Shown here piece after piece: positions 31,669-42,216 of a DNA stretch of 64,000 nucleotides (the stretch's first letter is position 1; every line of letters starts with the position of its first letter). The position numbers and the translations under genes are program-made. The stretch is from Vermamoeba vermiformis. Taxonomy: Eukaryota; Tubulinea; Echinamoebida. Under the pieces are notes generated by a model that saw only the letters and a list, made by a program, of their open reading frames with translations, did no database searches and was not told the origin of the DNA. The stretch spans positions 372,001-436,000 of the forward strand of contig JBEWZL010000232.1 of assembly GCA_045837725.1 (NCBI GenBank), given 5' to 3'.

Positions 31669-34600
31669 TTATTTCTTATCCAAATCCGAGAACAATTTTT
31701 TCGTTTTTTCTCGCAGATCTTCAACGTTCTCGCCTTCCTTCGAGTACTCAATGACCAAGTGACGACCGTAGAAGTGAGAGTTTGATAGTGCCTCTCTAGC
31801 AGCCTTAGCTTCTTCTTCCGTCAAGAACTCAATAAAAGCAAATCCACGATGACCTTTGCCTCCTTGTTTAACCGGCAAACGTACGCTCTTGAGCTCGCCA
31901 AATGCGCTGAACAACTCTCTGATTTCTTTTTTGTTCGCTTCGAATGCCACGTTGCGGACAAGCAGTTTAGCACTGGGTTTAACTTTCTCAGCAGCCTTGC
32001 GCCTGGATTTGAAAGTTTAATTAATCATCTAGCTCGCTTTAAATGGTTAATATGACTTACTTAGCAGCTCCGTCTTCTTTCTTCTTGTTTTGAGTAAATT
32101 TAATGACGATGTTGTGGTCGTCAAGCAACTTGCCCTAAAGATCGCGTACAGATCAGTCTAGATCCGATAGAACGAGCTGCAATAAACGTACCTGAAGCTT
32201 CTTAAAGGCATTGAGAGCATCATCTCGCTTATGGAACTCAACGAAACCATAACCAAGCGAAGTCTTTTGGCCGTCTTTAATACCTTGAGCAATTTTAACG
32301 CTACGAAGCTATAAAATAGGGTAAGTACTCGCTCAAAGGTCTATATTATGCTCTTACTCGTCCAAAGGCCATAAACGTGTTTCGTAGAGTTTCTTCGGTC
32401 GTATTGAAGTTCAAATTCTTAACGTACAACGAAGCTGAAGTTGGATCTTCTTCCATATTCTCATCTGGTGCACTTGTAGACTTCTCCTCTTCCTTAGGTT
32501 CGTCTATTACGTTTAAATAATTAATAAACATTCATCGCGTACTGGAAAATAAAATTGATAAAATTGGATCTTGCTTAATTACCTTTCTTAGGAGCAGCCT
32601 TTGTAGGCTTAGTGCTCTTCTTTTCGACAACTTCTTCTTCTTCCACATCGTCGTCTTCTTCTCCGCTGATCTGTTGTTTGCCAGATCCGTCCATAATTCC
32701 AACAGGAGCCCATTCCAAGAACAACGGTGCACCTTGATATAATCTATACGCCAATGCCTTGAACGCCTTTCTCGCTTCTGAGGGCTCCAAGAACTCAACG
32801 AGGGCAATGGTCTTTGTTGGCGGCAAAATGACTTTGTTAACGGATCCGAACTTTGAAAACATTGTGTTCAATTCACTCTCTTCAGAGTTGAATGGAATGT
32901 TCTTAACTAATATAACAGTCTTGCTGCGCTCAATAGCTTTGTTGTAATGACCACGCATAGCATCGAGTGAGACACCTTGCTTGGCGAGCCATTTCTTCGT
33001 ACGATTGATCGCGTGTGTTTCTCCGAGCGTTAATCTCACGGCTACATTGCCTGCTTCGGGATCGAAAATATCACTCTTTTCAACGCCGTATTGAGCTGCC
33101 ATGGAGTCTGCTACTGCATCAGCCTAAAGTCATAAACAATTAATACAGCTGCTCGAATATGAGTATCAACTTCAATTAATATTCGTATTTAATCATATAT
33201 ATTGACTTAATCTATTAAGGACGCAAAATAAAGATTTACTATGAAACTTTTTTAGGGATCCCGAAATATCTACTTACGCGCATGAAGAGAGTGTTCCAGT
33301 TAACGTCGTTCTGAGCCAAGTTTTGCATCTTTTCGGTCTTTTTCTTTTGGAATTGAGTGCGATAGAACTGCGCGTCTTCATCGTCTTTGACATCTTTTTG
33401 AGTGTTCTCTTTAGCGGGCAAAATATGCAACAAACGACCCTAATATCCACGTTATCATTACTATTCTTAATATTCCATAGCACTTAAAAGATTTTTAACG
33501 TACTTGGAAAATTGTACCGTCGAGGTTTGTAATGGCTTTAACGGCGTCTTGTGGGACCAAGTACAAGACATAGGCAATGCCGCGAGACTGCTTAGTCTCT
33601 TTATTGATAGGAACGTGAACCTATTGAATGATATATAGCATTAGAATCTGATCATAGAACTATTAAACAGAAGCATTGTTGCGTACCTCGGAGATCTGAC
33701 CGTACTTGGAGAACAGCTTGTAAATGTTGTCTTCAGTGACTGAAAATGGCAAATTTCTCACGAACAATCGACCATTCTCGCCGACCTCTTGCAACTCTTC
33801 GGGAGTCAAAGCGGTCTTGATCTTCTTTTTGTTCAGATCCGGCAGATCATCGTCTTCAGCATTATTAGCTTGTTTACCATTAGTAAATGCTACGCCATCC
33901 TCTTCATTATTTTTATCGCCATTATCACCATCTTCTTCCATTTTATCCTCGCCGTTGGCTTCTTTCTGATCCTCATCATCGCTATCAAACTTGCTGAAAT
34001 CAAAGTTGGATTTCATTCTAGACTTCAAATAATCCAAGTCTGAGACCTCAGGATTATCCACAACTGCATCTTTAGGCTTCTTATCCTCTTCATTATCTTT
34101 TTCATCCTCCGCATCCATCGCGTCTTCATTTTGAGGATTTTTGCCAGGCTGAAATAATATTATTAAATATTCGATTAATCAATATGTATATTATGTACCA
34201 TATCTTGATATTCTTCGTCATCAGATTCGTTATCGTCTCCAAAAGTTAAATGGGTTCGCTTGACCGTCAAGTTTTGACCTCCAGGCTTCAAATTAGGAAC
34301 CTCTTTAACGATTTTAATGACCTTCTCCTCCTCTTTCTTTTCCTTAGCAACAACTTTCTCTTTCTTTTTGCCTACGAAATTAATTAATTATTTTCAAAAT
34401 CTGGATCTGCTTTAAAAAATATTCGGCAACGTTCTTAATATTTTTTTAAGCATAATTATACTACAGTGCGTACCTGCATTCATGCTATCGTCATTAGCCC
34501 AGAACTTAGTCTTCTTATTAGCCACGCTCAAGAACTCCTCGAATTCAGGATCGTTTTCAGCGTTATTGCCTTCATCCACTTGATCTCTCTTTCTTTTCTT

Positions 34601-35396
34601 GCCTTTGCCCTCACTTTCGCTCGCAGATTTCTCATCAGCAGCGGCTTTCTTGCCGTTGGCTTGTTGATCCTCTTTCGACTTTGGATCGTCTTTGCCATCT
34701 GCATTTCCTTTAGTATGCTTGCTCCATGGGCGAGGAATATCAGCACTTCCAACCTGCAAATAATTTTGCTGGTTAGATCTGGACCAGTTGAAACGAGATC
34801 TGCGCGTTAATGGCTGAAAACTTACAGGTAGCGCGAATTCCACCGAAATCTTAGCAGTATCGATATATGTATTGTCAAAATGCTCTCTTGCAGCTCTTGC
34901 TTCTTTATCTGAACGGAAACCAACGAATCCAAAACGACGCGATCTGCCGTCGCTTTTAACGCAGACAATTTGTCAATATTGATATTATTTACATAGAAAT
35001 AAAATATATCTTACGCGGTCTTCATAATCTTGACATCGGTGACTTCGCCAAATGATGAAAACACATCTTTGAACTTTTGATCTGTCAAATATTTTGGTAA
35101 ATTCTTGATAATAAGACGAGATGAACTCTTGCGCGAAGACCTATATTTAGAGTAATAATTAATAAATTATTAACGGCTGCAAAAAGTAACGAGCAAATCC
35201 CGATCAGATCGCATCCATTAAAAAGTTCTACAGCTCTATAACCGAAAAATATATACATTGCAAATTTGCAATAATATAAAGAGGTAAAATATTAGTTTAT
35301 CTGACAATGGGATTAAATCCAGATCGGATGTGGCAGATCCATGCCGAGCCACGTAAGTAGATGGCCCGTACATATTCAGAGATAGTGTACTTACAT
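31669..35396 (-). CDS. MRD1: Multiple-RRM ribosome-biogenesis protein MRD1/RBM19
   Basis: Five RRM domains can be read: RRM1 (SSRLIIKNLPKYL, about 35140-34830), RRM2 (GRLFVRNLPFSVTEDNIY, about 33765), RRM3 (KTVILVKNIPFNSEESEL, about 32920), RRM4 (ASLYVKNLNFNTTEETL, about 32430) and RRM5 (KLLVRNVAFEANKKEIRELF, about 31965). The last RRM and tail (GRHLVIEYSKEGENVEDLRE) are diagnostic of yeast Mrd1/human RBM19, needed for 18S rRNA processing in the nucleolus. Acidic/lysine-rich linkers separate the first RRMs. The initiator codon is split by a 254-bp intron: AT at 35395-35396, G at 35140. A stop lies in frame directly upstream of the exon at 35140, so no other start fits. More than ten introns. 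Confidence 0.85.
35141..35394 (-). other. Intron splitting the MRD1 start codon
   Basis: On the minus strand the sequence reads ...TAAAAT|gtaagtac ... aaatatag|GTCTTCGCGC. The AT before the donor and the G after the acceptor form ATG, and translation continues SSRKSSSRLIIKNLP. A stop (TAG) lies in frame just before the acceptor-side exon, and the next methionine lies well inside RRM1. Confidence 0.7.
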
Positions 35397-35592
35397 TTTA
35401 GAGCTCACTTGTGCTACGTCAAATAAATTGCGAAAATAAACTGAAAAGTTGCAGCCAAATTTTACCTCTTTGGATCGCGACATAAAAAAAGACGGATGTT
35501 ACGCTCAAAATTGGCTCATTAGCCTATTTATATTTAACATCTCTTTAGTAAATATTTCTACACTATTGTATACACTGGGAGTTTTAAAAAAT

Positions 35593-36077
35593 CTATTGTG
35601 CTTCAGCCTCATCGACTTCACCATTCGTCCTCTTTTGTTCCTCGCACTGGTCAATAAATTCACTATATAAATCAATCTCCTGCGTTAAATCTATAATAAC
35701 CATATTAGTACTCGTCTATCGCATTGCACGATCGCCGTACTTGAAGCTTCGCGTCATCTTACTTAATTTCTAATAATTAAATAAATTACAATAATATTGT
35801 ACGTACTATTAATTTGCATTGTGTAATTTGTATCGCAGAGTCGACATTTAATTCGTCCTATTCCATTAACTTTGTCCCTGTAATTTTCCACGTTAGCATC
35901 GGTAATTCATCGATGAAGCTAGAACCAGCACAATAGTATTTCAAATAATATAGGCACGTACATAATACATTCTAAACTATTTTCTCGGCCACAGAACGGG
36001 CAGTCAAAGTTTTTCGGTAACTTCGTGTTGGTTTTTTTGGGCTTGATCACCTTCTTTCTCGATTTTCGCTTACCCAT
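35593..36077 (-). CDS. ELOF1: Transcription elongation factor 1 homologue (ELOF1/Elf1)
   Basis: Three short exons. The N-terminus MGKRKSRKKVIKPKK is the conserved basic start. The zinc ribbon is FDCPFCGREN and IKCRLCDTNY (two Cys-x2-Cys pairs). The last exon joins in phase as NLTQEIDLYSEFIDQCEE, matching the family ending (PVDVYSDWIDACE). Exons lie about 36077-35962, 35905-35809 and 35688-35593. Elf1 binds RNA polymerase II and aids elongation through nucleosomes. A Glu-rich tail follows. The last intron (about 120 bp) is longer than usual. Confidence 0.85.
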
Positions 36078-36544
36078 TGCTGCTAGGTATGTGTATTGTT
36101 GTTCTTAAGGTATGTAAAACTTAACTACATTGCTTAAAGAACCCCTTTTATATTTTTGCCAGACGAAGAATTTTTTGGCTTGTTTTTTTGACCGTTTTTT
36201 TTTCATTATTTTTTGCCGCCTTTTTCTTCCTTTACTTCCTTATCCTCATCTCTGACACCACTACTCTTTTATTAGTACCTATTGTTATGTTCCATTATTT
36301 CCTCGTGTTTTTTTTGTTCTGAAGTGGATGGAGGTACGATCACATCGACATCTTTCGGCTAGTTCTTCCTTTTGCTTGTATTTCTTCTACGATCGAACTC
36401 ATACGTCAATTTAATCGTATTAGTTTGTAAACAGGAGAATATATTCATAAACTTAAAAGCAAAAGGAATAAACTGGTTGGGATGGGATTTAAAATTATTT
36501 TTATTCCGTTAATTTTTTAAAATTAAATTAAAATATGTGCACCA
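36078..36544. other. Intergenic region with T-rich tracts
   Basis: 467 bp between the ELOF1 start and the methyltransferase stop (both minus strand). It contains several poly-T runs (around 36170-36210 and 36300-36320) and no supported gene. The ELOF1 promoter should lie here. Confidence 0.4.
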
Positions 36545-37506
36545 TCAAATCGTTCGTTGAGAATGGTCCGCTTGGTTAGATTCTTTAGCCAATTTTTGCA
36601 AGTGCCAAACAACGGATACAGGAATAAACATCTTGTTCCGCTCTGAAAAGAACTTAGGTTCTTCGAAATCCTATTAATTAACATCAGTGCTACTGCGTCA
36701 TTACATTACTGCACAAGACAGACGTACCAGCACTTGGAATCCGTTAGATTTGAAACACTTCCAGTAGGCTGATAGAGGTCGATGGTGCTCGATGAAATGA
36801 TGATCTGGAAATCGATCGGCGCCCCAGTAAGTATCGAAGGCAAAGTCTTCAAAGTAGCTTTGCTGAGTTCTGAAGTAGGTCTGGTAAGTTCTCGTGCCAT
36901 CAGCTTCGATCGGTGTCGCGAAACAAGGATGCAAAATGACTATGATTGCACGACCTCCTGGCTTCAACACTCTATTGAACGCCTACATGGAAGGATTAGT
37001 CAGATTCTCGTGGCTCGTGCAATGCTCAAACCTGGATTGCATCTTGGTAGAACGGTGTGTCCATCAGAACATAATTGTTAACGATCAAATCGATTGATTC
37101 ATCATCAACGGTACGTAGCTCAGTAATAGAATCGATTCTAGCTTCAATCTTCGAGGCGACTGGGCCTACAAAGATCAAACTGAGTTCGAATCCATTGCTA
37201 CGGTTTCTTTGATTGCTTACTCTCTGATACTCGTTTCTTAGTAACTTCTAGCATTTTAGAAGACAGATCCACGGAATGCACGTGCTTAGCACCTTGACTG
37301 GCGATTTTAATGCTCAAATACCCAGTTCCGCATCCAGCGTCGAGCACAACTTTATCAGTAACATCTCCGAGGTACGAAAATAATACTGGATCGCTAGAAG
37401 TGGTTCTATTATAATCGCCCTCAGTTCCAATTTGCGAATCCCAGGCTTGCGCCTTCTGATCCCAATTATTCGCGATGACTTTCAACTCTTGTTTGTGCTC
37501 CATCAT
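36545..37506 (-). CDS. Class I SAM-dependent methyltransferase
   Basis: Starts MMEHKQELKVIANNWDQKAQ (37506; the second ATG at 37503 is also possible). Motif I is VVLDAGCGTGYLSIKIAS and the acidic post-motif is VHSVDLSSKML. A second exon reads IDLIVNNYVLMDTPFYQDAI, the third LKPGGRAIIVILHPCFATP (motif III/'LKPGG' loop), then YWKCFKSNGFQVL and, after an intron near 36720-36675, the C-terminal helix. Stop TGA at 36545-36547. Its overall layout is that of small-molecule methyltransferases of the UbiE/COQ5 type. The substrate cannot be inferred. Cytosolic; no signal peptide. Confidence 0.8.
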
Positions 37507-37749
37507 GTACGTCGTAAATTAAAATGAATTTTTCAACCGCAATTATCACGACACCAGAATAGGCTGCAATAAGTTGGTTACTTTTCGGAGATCTCTGCTG
37601 GACAACAATTCTCAAACTTTTGCTAAGTATCGTTGATAGCTATTGTCGCATCTATGATTCTATTCAATAGATTGGTCGATGGAAGATTCTGCTCGTGCAT
37701 AAATTAACGTGAGGCGACTTTTCGTCAAACAGATTTTTTTCTGCTTCAT
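37507..37749. promoter_or_regulatory. Divergent promoter region (methyltransferase / cyanophycinase-like gene)
   Basis: 243-bp gap between head-to-head start codons. It serves both promoters. No distinct motif was picked out. Confidence 0.4.
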
Positions 37750-39224
37750 AATGACACGCAACTTGATTTTGATAGGACTCGTGATTTCTTTGCTTGCAAT
37801 AATTAGCATGGCTGGCACCCCTAAAACTGTGCATAAGCGAGGCGACGGTTGGGAGGTAAAACGAAAATATCTCGATCTGCAACAAAAATATTCAAAAGAG
37901 GCGCATATTTTTAGAAAATTGCGAAAATAATATGACTGCATCACTATATTTTCGTCATATTAATAACAATTTTTGACGCAGTGGTTTTGCATTGGAGCAT
38001 GTGACACGGCAGATCTTCTGTCACACAAGCCCAAGCCACGAAGCAACACTGGCGGCATAGCACTTATTGGGGGCGGTACTGATGATGACCCTGCATTCAA
38101 GGTATTATAGTGTTCTTAATGAATTTTACGTTACGGTCACATCCGTTGAACGTGACAGGACCATTGACTGACACATTTCAATTTATAGTGGTTATTGGAA
38201 CAAGGACAGTACGGCCACTTCGTCGTTATTAGAACTCACGGATCTGACGCCTATAATGAGGTATTATTACTAGAATAAGTGAGGTAAAGCTGACGCAAAT
38301 TTCAGTACGTGTACGAGTTCGGAGCACGTGCCGCCTCAACCTTAATAATTTCAAGCCGCACTGGATCCAACAGCGATTTTGTCAACGACATCATCCTCTC
38401 AGCAGATAGCTTGTTCATTGCTGGAGGAGATCAATACGAGTACTGGACCAACTGGACAAACACACGTGTTCAACAGTCATTGCAGACTCTCGTGAACAAC
38501 GGTACTTCAATTGGTGGAACATCAGCAGGCATGGCTGTAATGGGAGAGGCAAGTACAATACTATGGATCACGTTTCAGCGTTCTAATGCCCAGCTGTAGT
38601 TCGTGTACACTTGTGCAAATGGCACCTCCGCAGAGTCGCCGATTGTTTTGAAGAATCCATTTGACGACACGATGAGCTTTGGCAGAAACTTTTTGAACCA
38701 GCCAATCATGAAGAATATCATCACAGATACTCACTTCCGTCAATACGACCGCCTTGGACGTTCGATGGCTTTCTTGGCTCGGATCTGGAATGACTACCCT
38801 GATGGTACGTTTCACATACTTTCAGTAGTATTTTATCTAATTGTAATGCAGTTGACGTTGTCAAGGGAATTGCATGCGACGAACAAACAGCCGTAATTGT
38901 CCATGGAGGTTCTGGACATGTGATGACACGTGTCAACAACCCTCAATCAAAGTGGAATGACTGTACGTAGCGCATGAAATAGTTAGAGCTTGCGACTAAT
39001 GGATAACTATAGTGCATGTTGCGTACTTCTTCTTGTCAAAGAGACCACCAGCAGTGTGTCAGCCAGACACGCCGTTGACATTCGGAAAGATCTCAGTGTG
39101 GCGACTTCACAACAATCAAACATTCGATCTCATCAACTGGACGAGCAATCAAGGCGAGTACTATGAACTCGATGTCGAGAACGGTGATTTGTCATCAATC
39201 GGAAACAGCGGCCAAACTTATTAA
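37750..39224 (+). CDS. Secreted cyanophycinase-like S51 peptidase
   Basis: Signal peptide MTRNLILIGLVISLLAIISM; exon 1 ends about 37857 and joins 37981 as GDGWEWFCIGACD. Characteristic segments are GGIALIGGGTDDDPAF, DSLFIAGGDQYEYWTNW and the nucleophile elbow IGGTSAGMAVMGE (about 38510-38550), the Gly-Thr-Ser-Ala-Gly serine of peptidase family S51. A later exon reads GIACDEQTAVIVHGGSGHVM. Cyanophycinases release beta-Asp-Arg dipeptides from cyanophycin, and secreted forms would digest bacterial storage polymer. The family also includes peptidase E and other Asp-dipeptidases, so the substrate is not certain. N-glycosylation sites are many. An exact TGACACGTGTCA palindrome lies in the coding sequence at 38924-38935. 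Confidence 0.85.
38924..38935. promoter_or_regulatory. TGACACGTGTCA palindrome, copy 2 (coding)
   Basis: Exact copy inside the cyanophycinase-like coding sequence (encoding part of HVMTRVNNP). Confidence 0.4.
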
Positions 39225-39465
39225 ATATCGGTTGTCGTACGTCTTTTAATTTTTACCTAATTAACTATTATATCTACGATCGTTGCCACCATTTAATTTG
39301 AGAGAATCGATTTTCTGAAGTAAATTTCGAGGTGCTCACAAATCGTCCCTTCTAAAGTTAGAATCAGAATTTCAATGTGACAGGTCCCTTATTAATTTAC
39401 TTGCAATGCGATTCATTATACTACCGCTTATTGAGCCGACAACAACAGGTCAAGTTTGAAAAAAA

Positions 39466-42045
39466 ATGTCGGCAATTTCAACGAGACTTGTTCTTCAACT
39501 TGCCATAATAACCGCCCTTGTATTGGGCATTCGATGCGGTAAGTAAGGCATTATGCCAGCTAGTACAATAATAATATGCGTAGTTTTTTAATTCTACGAT
39601 ATTGACGTTATTATTTATTTCAGCGATTTCAGCACCCGATCCGATTGATTGGATTTCGTCTGTGCCTGCATTATATCGACGCGTTGTTCCTAGCCATCAA
39701 AGTACCGTCGAGCAGAACCCTCCTTCGTTCTGGTGGTCCGGCTATCCGAGCATTAGTCCGAGTATCAACTTCACCGTATCTTTGTGGGCCAATGCCACTT
39801 CAACCGATGTAAACCCTCAGTGGACCTTCACGACATCGGTGAACTACTTGAATATACCTTTTACTCTCCCGGTTGGAACGCAGTATCTCTGGCAAGTGAC
39901 ACGTATCACCGTGTCATCAGGCACGTCAGTCCCAAGTGCTGCCCGGTCCTTCTATCTCTCACCCACGGCACTGCCTTTTGTTGTGCCATCAACTGTCATT
40001 GAAGACGTGAAGAAGTCGGCACATCCAAGGCTTCTCTTGAAAGGTGCTGCTCGTGCTGCTTGGCTCGCGTCAGATCTTGGAACAAGTTTCAAGTCTCGGT
40101 TACCTACAGTTAATATCGATAGTTACTTTGGCGTTGCGTTGCCTCCGACACCTACTGCATTGTACACCGATTATCCCAACAGTGACGCACTAGCCGCGGC
40201 TGCTTCCAACGACTACCATCAGTTTGTCCAGACAATCAACTTCTCCATTCGCAATTTGATCGTAGCCTATTGGTACAACCCTACGAATACAACAGTTCTG
40301 GCTGAGCTTAAAAGAAGAACTATTGCTTTTGCCAATGCCAACCCGAACGGAACGACGAGTCATAAAGTGCAAGACCAAGCCAACAGACTCGTCTTATTGA
40401 CACTAGCGCAATCTTACGATCTCATTGGGAACTCCTTCAACACGTCAGAGAAGTCACTCATTGTCTCGGTCATTGTCAATAGAGCCAATCAGATGTACAA
40501 CGCTTACTACCAGTTCACGTCGCTGTTGATTTCGCCTCACGATTCGCACGGCCAAAACAATCTCGGGTACATCGCGCAAGTGGCAATTGCAATGCTTGGC
40601 GAAGTGCCTGAAGCGGACCAATGGGCTACATCGATTCCCATGAACTTCAATTTGTACAGCTCTTGGAGTGCCGAAGACGGTGGCTTTGGAAATGGTTTTG
40701 GATACGCTTATTGGGATGCATATGGTGGTCCTCGATGGGACTTCTTCGAATGGGCCACTGGCGTCAAAATGAACAACAAGCAGTTCATTGTTGAATGGCC
40801 CAAGCAGTTCGTCTATTTTGGACCGTACGCTGCAATCCGTGGAGGCCTTGGCTTTGGCGATGATGGCGAGAAAGACATGATTGGTGCCATGCCCGTTGTT
40901 TGCAACAATTTGATCAGCAGAGTCGTGTACAACCATCCAGATATTTACGAAGCGGAATTGTACAACTATTATTGCTCGCAGTTCCCGAGATACAGCCAGA
41001 TTTTAAGTTTCAGATACGATGATACGATATGGTCAGCTGACTTTAAGAACGTTACAACGTTGACTAAGGACTATCCAAAGTCGATTCATTTGAAGACTGC
41101 AGGCTGGGCAGCATTCCATAGCTCATTGACGGAGTACAATAGAACTGCGCTATTTTTCAAGTCAAGCAAGTACGGCAGTTACAATCACAACAGTGCCGAT
41201 CAATTGAGCTTCACAATGGTTCACAAAGGTCAACAAATGTTCATTGCGAGCGGTCACTATATGACTCGTACATGTCACCGCAACACAAGAACTGGCGCAA
41301 GCAAACAATAGCCATGACAGGCGGTGTCACAATGGACGGTGGCATCGGTCAAGCATTCGACACTATGGAAGCCTCTGGAAATATCACGCAATACGCCACA
41401 ACCAATGACTATGACTACGTGACCGGAGATGCATTGCTTGCGTATAACGCAGGACTGGCAACGGATTCAGAGCTCCTTTTGACACGTGCCATTCGTTCAT
41501 TGGTCTATCTCAGAGGTGCAAATCAGTTCTTGATCTTTGACCAATTTGACGCTGTTTCGCCACGTCAGTTCGAGTGGAACTTCCACGCTTATGTCAATTT
41601 CACTGAAATCTCGCAATCGCCGCTGATCATTCAAAGCACCAAGGGTGGCGTGTCAACGTGTCTCAACTTGCTTTACTCGTCAACGCCAGTCACTTTTTGG
41701 CAAACAGATCAGTTCCCTAGCAACGCGAATACTACTTTGCCGAATCAAGCGCACGGTCAATTCAAGTTCAGTTCAAAGGCTACGAGTGCTTCGTTTGTTA
41801 TTCTTATTGATCCTGATTGCACAGGATCTGTCCCGCAAATTAATCAATCGAGCAATAATGAATGGTCGTTCGATATTAATGATACACACGTCATATTCAA
41901 CGGCAATGAGTTGATTGTCAAGTCTCCTGACAGTAACAATAACAATCCAAATGGGCAGCCCAGTGCAATTTCAAGCTCGAGAGATCTACATGTCAGCGTT
42001 GCAATCGCAGTTCTTTCGTTTATAATGTTGGTTCTTCAAATGTAA
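39466..42045 (+). CDS. Secreted heparinase II/III-like polysaccharide lyase, with a frame break
   Basis: Exon 1 (39466-39539) is a signal peptide (MSAISTRLVLQLAIITALVL); a single intron ends about 39624. The next exon runs about 1.6 kb, with a DUF4962-like N-terminal part (WWSGYPSISPSINFTVSLWA, YLWQVTR, HPRLLLKG) and an alpha-toroid with PHDSHGQNNLGYIAQVA. The frame then fails: after IASGHY (about 41258) reading must shift by one base to continue YDSYMSPQHKNWRKQT, a typical heparinase beta-sheet segment, and then runs open to 42045. The C-terminus is a hydrophobic helix (HVSVAIAVLSFIMLVLQM) after a Ser-rich stretch, as in GPI-anchored proteins. The enzyme would cleave uronate polysaccharides such as alginate or heparan-like polymers. 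Either a real single-base deletion or an assembly error at about 41258-41261. Confidence 0.75.
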
Positions 42046-42216
42046 ATTAGCTTAATTGGAATAAAACTAGTGTTTTGCTAACATTGGGTTGAGACGTTTG
42101 TTGTTTCTATTTTGGGCGTACCCTTTTTCAGACGCGGTCCTTCTACGTACCTTTTTTGTTTCAATCAACAGCGCTTGTAGCAACCACCAACTCTTGTCAG
42201 TATATTAATTGCTATA

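Noticed and set aside
32532-34810. Several long antisense and off-frame open frames over MRD1
   Set aside because: They arise from the lysine/glutamate-rich linkers and RRMs on the other frame; no independent support.
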